Positions 6,047 through 8,456 of a stretch of DNA of 8,456 nt are shown here, piece after piece (the first letter of the stretch is position 1; every line of letters starts with the position of its first letter). The notes below the pieces were generated by a model. That model was given only the letters and a program-made list of their open reading frames with translations. It ran no database searches and was not told where the DNA came from. The DNA is from SPGG2 sp964194625. Its GTDB lineage: Bacteria; Pseudomonadota; Gammaproteobacteria; Acidiferrobacterales; SPGG2. The position numbers and the translations under genes were made by a program. The stretch is from contig CAXMNC010000028.1 of the NCBI GenBank assembly GCA_964194625.1, positions 1 through 8,456 on the forward strand. Direction: 5' to 3'.

Positions 6047-6931
6047 ATGAGGCACGAACGCGCTCGCATGGGCCAAGTGCACGCTTGGCTGCTGCTGCTG
6101 CCGGCTGCGGTGCTGCTGGCCGCCTTCACCCACTACCCAACGATCGCGACTCTCGGCCAGAGTTTCTTTTCCACGGGGACGGCGAGGCGTCCTTCGGTGT
6201 TCGTGGGCCTTGAGAACTACCAGTTGTTGTTGGGCGACGAAGTATTCTGGAAGGTGGCCAACAACAACTTCTGGTACGCCATCGGAACGATTCCCGCCAG
6301 CATCGCCATCGCTATTCTCATGGCAGTTTGGGTCAACGGCAAACTGCCAGCGCGTGGCTTGGTGCGCATGGCGTACTTCACTCCCACGATCCTTCCGATG
6401 ATCGCGGTAGCCAATATCTGGCTTTTCTTTTACACCCCAGACATTGGCCTGATCGACCAGGTGGCCGCGAAATTCGGTATTGCCAGCCACAATTGGCTTG
6501 GAAATCCCGACACGGTGCTCGGCTGCCTTATCGTCATGACCGTATGGAAGGAGGCCGGTTTCTTCATGATATTTTACCTCGCGGCCCTGCAATCTCTACC
6601 GCCCGAGCTCGAGGAGGCAGCTCGCGTGGAAGGGGCGAGCCGCTGGTACTTCTTTCGCCGCGTGACATTCCCGTTGTTGATGCCGACTACCTTGTTCGTA
6701 TTCGTGAATGCGGTGATCAATTCTTTCAAATTGGTGGATCATCTTTTCATCCTGACCAAGGGAGGGCCAGACAACGCGAGCTCGTTGCTGCTCTACTACA
6801 TTTACGAGGTGGCGTTCAGTTTCTTCGATGAGGCGTACGCGGCGACCCTCACGGTCGTGCTGCTCGGTGTGCTGGCGCTCGTCGCCATCGGCCAGTTCGT
6901 GTTTCTGGAAAAGCGCATCCACTACCGATGA
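6047..6931 (+). CDS. ugpA: ABC transporter permease, UgpA-like
   Basis: Inner-membrane permease of the MalF/UgpA class; forms the channel as a heterodimer with the next gene's product. The 294 residues contain about six hydrophobic segments (roughly 12-30, 72-96, 106-130, 155-180, 208-230, 264-287). The cytoplasmic EAA loop that docks on the ATPase reads EEAARVEG (189-196) followed by RRVTFPLL. FVGLENYQ near residue 52 and LTKGGPDNASSLL (236-248) are typical of the family. Two starts are possible: ATG 6047 or ATG 6068 (M8). Neither has a clear Shine-Dalgarno, and the hairpin just upstream may leave translation weak. The gene ends in a 4-bp overlap with the next, which implies coupled translation. 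Confidence 0.9.
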   Translation: MRHERARMGQVHAWLLLLPAAVLLAAFTHYPTIATLGQSFFSTGTARRPSVFVGLENYQLLLGDEVFWKVANNNFWYAIGTIPASIAIAILMAVWVNGKLPARGLVRMAYFTPTILPMIAVANIWLFFYTPDIGLIDQVAAKFGIASHNWLGNPDTVLGCLIVMTVWKEAGFFMIFYLAALQSLPPELEEAARVEGASRWYFFRRVTFPLLMPTTLFVFVNAVINSFKLVDHLFILTKGGPDNASSLLLYYIYEVAFSFFDEAYAATLTVVLLGVLALVAIGQFVFLEKRIHYR

Positions 6932-7752
6932 ACGGCGCGCGATCAATCGGCATTGGTCAAATTCTCGAGATAGGCGCCGCATGGTTGCTGGCCATTATCT
7001 GGTTGATGCCGCTGCTCTACGCTTTCTGGAGCGCGTTCCACCCTGCAGAGTTTGCGACGAGATTCTCGCTTTTTGCGCCGTTGACGCTGGACAACTTCCG
7101 CGAAGCCTGGGATCAGGCGCCCTTTGCCCGCTATTACCTCAACACCTTTCTGATGGTGACCTCGATACTGGTCGCGCAGCTCGTTATTTGCACGCTCGCC
7201 GGCTATGCTTTCGCACGGCTCGAGTTCGTGGGCCGAGACGTCGCCTTCGCCTTGGTGCTCGTGCAGCTCATGATCATGCCGGAGGTGCTGATCGTCGAGA
7301 ACTACCGGACCATGAGTCATCTGGGTCTGGTGGATACCATCAGCGGGATCGGTTTGCCGTACATGGCGAGTGCATTCGGGATCTTCTTGTTGCGGCAAAC
7401 CTTCAAGACCGTACCGCAGGAACTGGAGGACGCGGCGCGGGTGGAAGGCTGCTCGCGCTTACAAATACTGCTTAGAGTCTACGTGCCTCTCGCCAAGCCC
7501 ACCTATGTAGCCTACGGGCTGGTCTCGGTCAGTTACCATTGGAACAATTTCCTGTGGCCGCTCGTAATCACCAACTCGGTAGAGACGCGGCCGCTGACAG
7601 TCGGGCTCGCCATCTTCGGTGCGCCGGAGTCCGGCGTCGACTGGTCGAGCATCACGGCGGCCACCTTGCTGGCGGTCGCCCCTCTCTTGGTCGCCTTTCT
7701 GCTTTTCCAGCGTCAGTTCGTACAGTCCTTCATGCACGCTGGAATCAAATGA
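6928..7752 (+). CDS. ugpE: ABC transporter permease, UgpE-like
   Basis: Second inner-membrane permease, MalG/UgpE class, partner of the preceding UgpA-like protein. The 274 residues carry about six membrane segments (roughly 15-36, 70-95, 105-127, 138-158, 190-213, 243-262). The EAA loop is ELEDAARVEG (165-174) followed by LLRVYVPLAKP. SYHWNNFLWPL (202-212) and the C-terminal QRQFVQSFMHAGIK are typical of this class, whose members often end in ...GAIKG or similar. The start ATG overlaps the ugpA stop (ATGA at 6928-6931), and the stop overlaps the next start in the same way (7749-7752). The five genes were therefore built as one translationally coupled unit. Confidence 0.92.
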   Translation: MNGARSIGIGQILEIGAAWLLAIIWLMPLLYAFWSAFHPAEFATRFSLFAPLTLDNFREAWDQAPFARYYLNTFLMVTSILVAQLVICTLAGYAFARLEFVGRDVAFALVLVQLMIMPEVLIVENYRTMSHLGLVDTISGIGLPYMASAFGIFLLRQTFKTVPQELEDAARVEGCSRLQILLRVYVPLAKPTYVAYGLVSVSYHWNNFLWPLVITNSVETRPLTVGLAIFGAPESGVDWSSITAATLLAVAPLLVAFLLFQRQFVQSFMHAGIK

Positions 7753-7922
7753 CCGAGATCATCACTTGGAACGTCCAGGGAGGCTGGTCATCTCGAATCC
7801 ACATGCCCAAAGATCAACTAGCCATCGGTGCGACAACTATCCTGACACAGGGGGCCGGAATAAGGTGTAAACCATGTGACCGGAATGGATCGGGAATTTG
7901 TGGTCGGGGTGAGAGGATTTGA
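7749..7922 (+). pseudogene. Truncated endonuclease/exonuclease/phosphatase-family gene
   Basis: Starts in an ATGA overlap with ugpE and encodes MTEIITWNVQGG, the classic first strand of the EEP (DNase I-like/phosphodiesterase) fold, with the metal-site Asn of WNVQ. From about residue 13 (near 7785) the sequence stops resembling the family. The frame runs on through unrelated DNA and into the tRNA-derived repeat, ending at 7922 after 57 codons; the family normally needs about 230-300 residues. The product cannot be active. In an intact operon the enzyme would likely hydrolyse the imported phosphoester, in a role like UgpQ in E. coli; that role is inferred from position. The assignment rests on 12 residues plus context. 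Confidence 0.6.
7854..7886 (+). repeat. Inverted arm-like motifs left of repeat copy 2
   Basis: GCCGGAAT (7854-7861) and ACCGGAAT (7879-7886) are the reverse complement (exact, and with one mismatch) of the ATTCCGGC motif found twice at the far end of each 159-bp repeat. They stand on the opposite side of the tRNA core in opposite orientation, as arm-type sites do in a complete attP-like site. Chance occurrence of 8-base motifs is possible. Confidence 0.4.
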
Positions 7923-7950
7923 ACCTCCGACCCCTGCCTCCCGAAGGCAG
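7901..7950 (-). pseudogene. 3' half of tRNA-Pro(CGG), copy 2
   Basis: Identical to 3141-3190: anticodon arm with CGG anticodon, variable loop, T arm, 3' acceptor strand and encoded CCA, but no 5' half. Perfect identity of the two cores while neighbouring positions have drifted suggests recent exchange or constraint on the core. Confidence 0.85.
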
Positions 7951-8059
7951 TTGGGCATTTTTAAGTAGTTGTATTTAATAGACTTACTGGAGACGCCCGT
8001 GGACGCAAGTGCCTGACGGAGCATAACGGAGCTGGACTGATTCCGGCAAAATTCCGGCA
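7901..8059 (-). repeat. 159-bp direct repeat, copy 2: attachment-site-like (tRNA-Pro 3' half plus arm)
   Basis: Second copy of the 3141-3299 repeat in the same orientation, 4760 bp away. It again runs from the tRNA CCA end (7901) to the end of the tandem ATTCCGGCA pair (8040-8048, 8051-8059). It follows the broken end of the transporter operon by roughly 115 bp of unrecognised sequence. Together the two copies bound the operon. Confidence 0.75.
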
Positions 8060-8166
8060 CGGCTAGCCAGGCAGTGGCAAGGAGGTAGGGGAATTCTAAG
8101 CGATTGAATCTATGGCACGCCCGTAGAGACTCGTATTGCCGACCACCTGGTTCGAAGTCACACCGA

Positions 8167-8373
8167 TCATTTTGAGATTCTAACTAGAACAGTCACTTGC
8201 GACGCTTGCCGCACTCGCAAACCCGACGTAACCCGCTGATTTCCTGTTTCACCAAATGTCACAGTGGCACAAATTTGGCACACGTGGTTATCGGCTATCG
8301 ACCAACAAGCCATGCACAGGACGATCTCGTCGGGATGAGGCGCATCTGCGACCATCACGGTCACGGTGCTCAA
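8167..8373 (-). CDS. Small Cys-rich hypothetical protein
   Basis: A 68-codon ORF whose TTG start overlaps the stop of the gene to its right (TTGA at 8370-8373); an ATG seven codons in is an alternative start. The protein has CMAC (20-23) and CQIC (32-35), a CX2CX8CX2C spacing that could bind zinc. No ribosome-binding site stands out and I recognise no family. It may be a small DNA-binding protein of a mobile element or a chance ORF. Confidence 0.3.
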   Translation of the reverse strand: MSTVTVMVADAPHPDEIVLCMACWSIADNHVCQICATVTFGETGNQRVTSGLRVRQASQVTVLVRISK

Positions 8374-8456
8374 ATGGTCGAACGATCAAGCCTCTTTTTA
8401 GCCTCCACCCGTATCAGATCGCCCTGCGCCTTCAGAACGTTTCTTTTCGGTTCGTA
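8370..8456 (-). CDS. C-terminal end of an unrecognised gene (cut by window edge)
   Basis: Twenty-eight codons remain before the TGA at 8372-8370, encoding a charged, helix-prone tail (NVLKAQGDLIRVEAKKRLDR, then STI). The amino-acid make-up looks like real protein. It is too short to name. It lies in the element to the right of repeat copy 2 and would be read toward the tRNA-derived repeat, where an element's first genes are expected. Confidence 0.3.
   Translation of the reverse strand, partial: YEPKRNVLKAQGDLIRVEAKKRLDRSTI

Noticed and set aside
5789..6592. 267-codon minus-strand ORF across ugpB/ugpA
   Set aside because: It spans two real genes and their gap on the opposite strand, with low-complexity Arg/His/Gln composition.
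7851..7900. IS21-family terminal repeats (CCGGAAT motifs)
   Set aside because: Only short motif similarity and no istA/istB sequence; the motifs fit better as partners of the ATTCCGGC pair in the adjacent repeat.
7818..8060. 80-codon minus-strand ORF containing EAGVGGSNPLTPT
   Set aside because: This peptide is the translation of a tRNA 3' half, a well-known spurious ORF type.
1..8456. CRISPR array
   Set aside because: No regularly spaced direct repeats of 23-40 bp; the only long repeat is the two-copy 159-bp att-like sequence.

Overview
The window looks like accessory DNA from an environmental member of the Pseudomonadota (Proteobacteria). This rests on the gene families present (an FMN-dependent alpha-hydroxy-acid oxidase, a GST and a Ugp-type ABC importer), the bacterial tRNA-Pro sequence and the mixed, mostly GC-rich base composition. 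I cannot place it more precisely. It is a mosaic: intact genes alternate with gene ends, broken genes and long non-coding stretches.

Left part (1-2615). A decayed C-terminal remnant of a large cyclase/ATPase-TPR protein (about 122-328) is followed by an intact alpha-hydroxy-acid oxidase gene (374-1522). Next comes a short, well-initiated but apparently truncated ORF (1556-1699) that breaks off into DNA rich in inverted repeats and possible insertion-sequence debris. A complete glutathione S-transferase gene lies on the minus strand (2615-1956).

Middle (2616-3575). About 960 bases hold no convincing protein gene. They contain 11-bp-phased short repeats (3054-3094), then a 159-bp repeat (3141-3299) whose first 50 bases are exactly the 3' half of a tRNA-Pro(CGG) gene on the minus strand. 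The leader of the transporter operon follows, with several hairpins and a candidate promoter.

Transporter operon (3576-7784). Four genes on the plus strand form a complete glycerol-3-phosphate/UgpBAEC-type ABC importer: ATPase, periplasmic binding protein, and two permeases. Spacing is tight: 46 bp, then 58 bp containing a strong hairpin, then a 4-bp ATGA overlap. A fifth gene begins in another ATGA overlap and starts like an endonuclease/exonuclease/phosphatase-fold phosphodiesterase, but it loses homology after about 12 codons. The original operon probably paired uptake of a phosphorylated or phosphodiester compound with its hydrolysis; this copy has lost the enzyme.

Right part (7785-8456). 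The 159-bp repeat recurs at 7901-8059 in the same orientation (147 of 159 positions identical by eye). Each copy ends exactly at the tRNA CCA on one side and at a tandem 11-bp-phased ATTCCGGCA pair on the other. Copy 2 also has inverted copies of the same motif on its other flank. This is the architecture of tyrosine-recombinase attachment sites. The main interpretation is that the ugp-like operon is cargo of a 4.76-kb att-flanked unit with no integrase of its own (a CIME-like remnant), sitting in a tandem array at a tRNA-Pro gene that should lie to the right of the window. The right edge carries a small Cys-rich ORF and the tail of an unrecognised gene, both on the minus strand.
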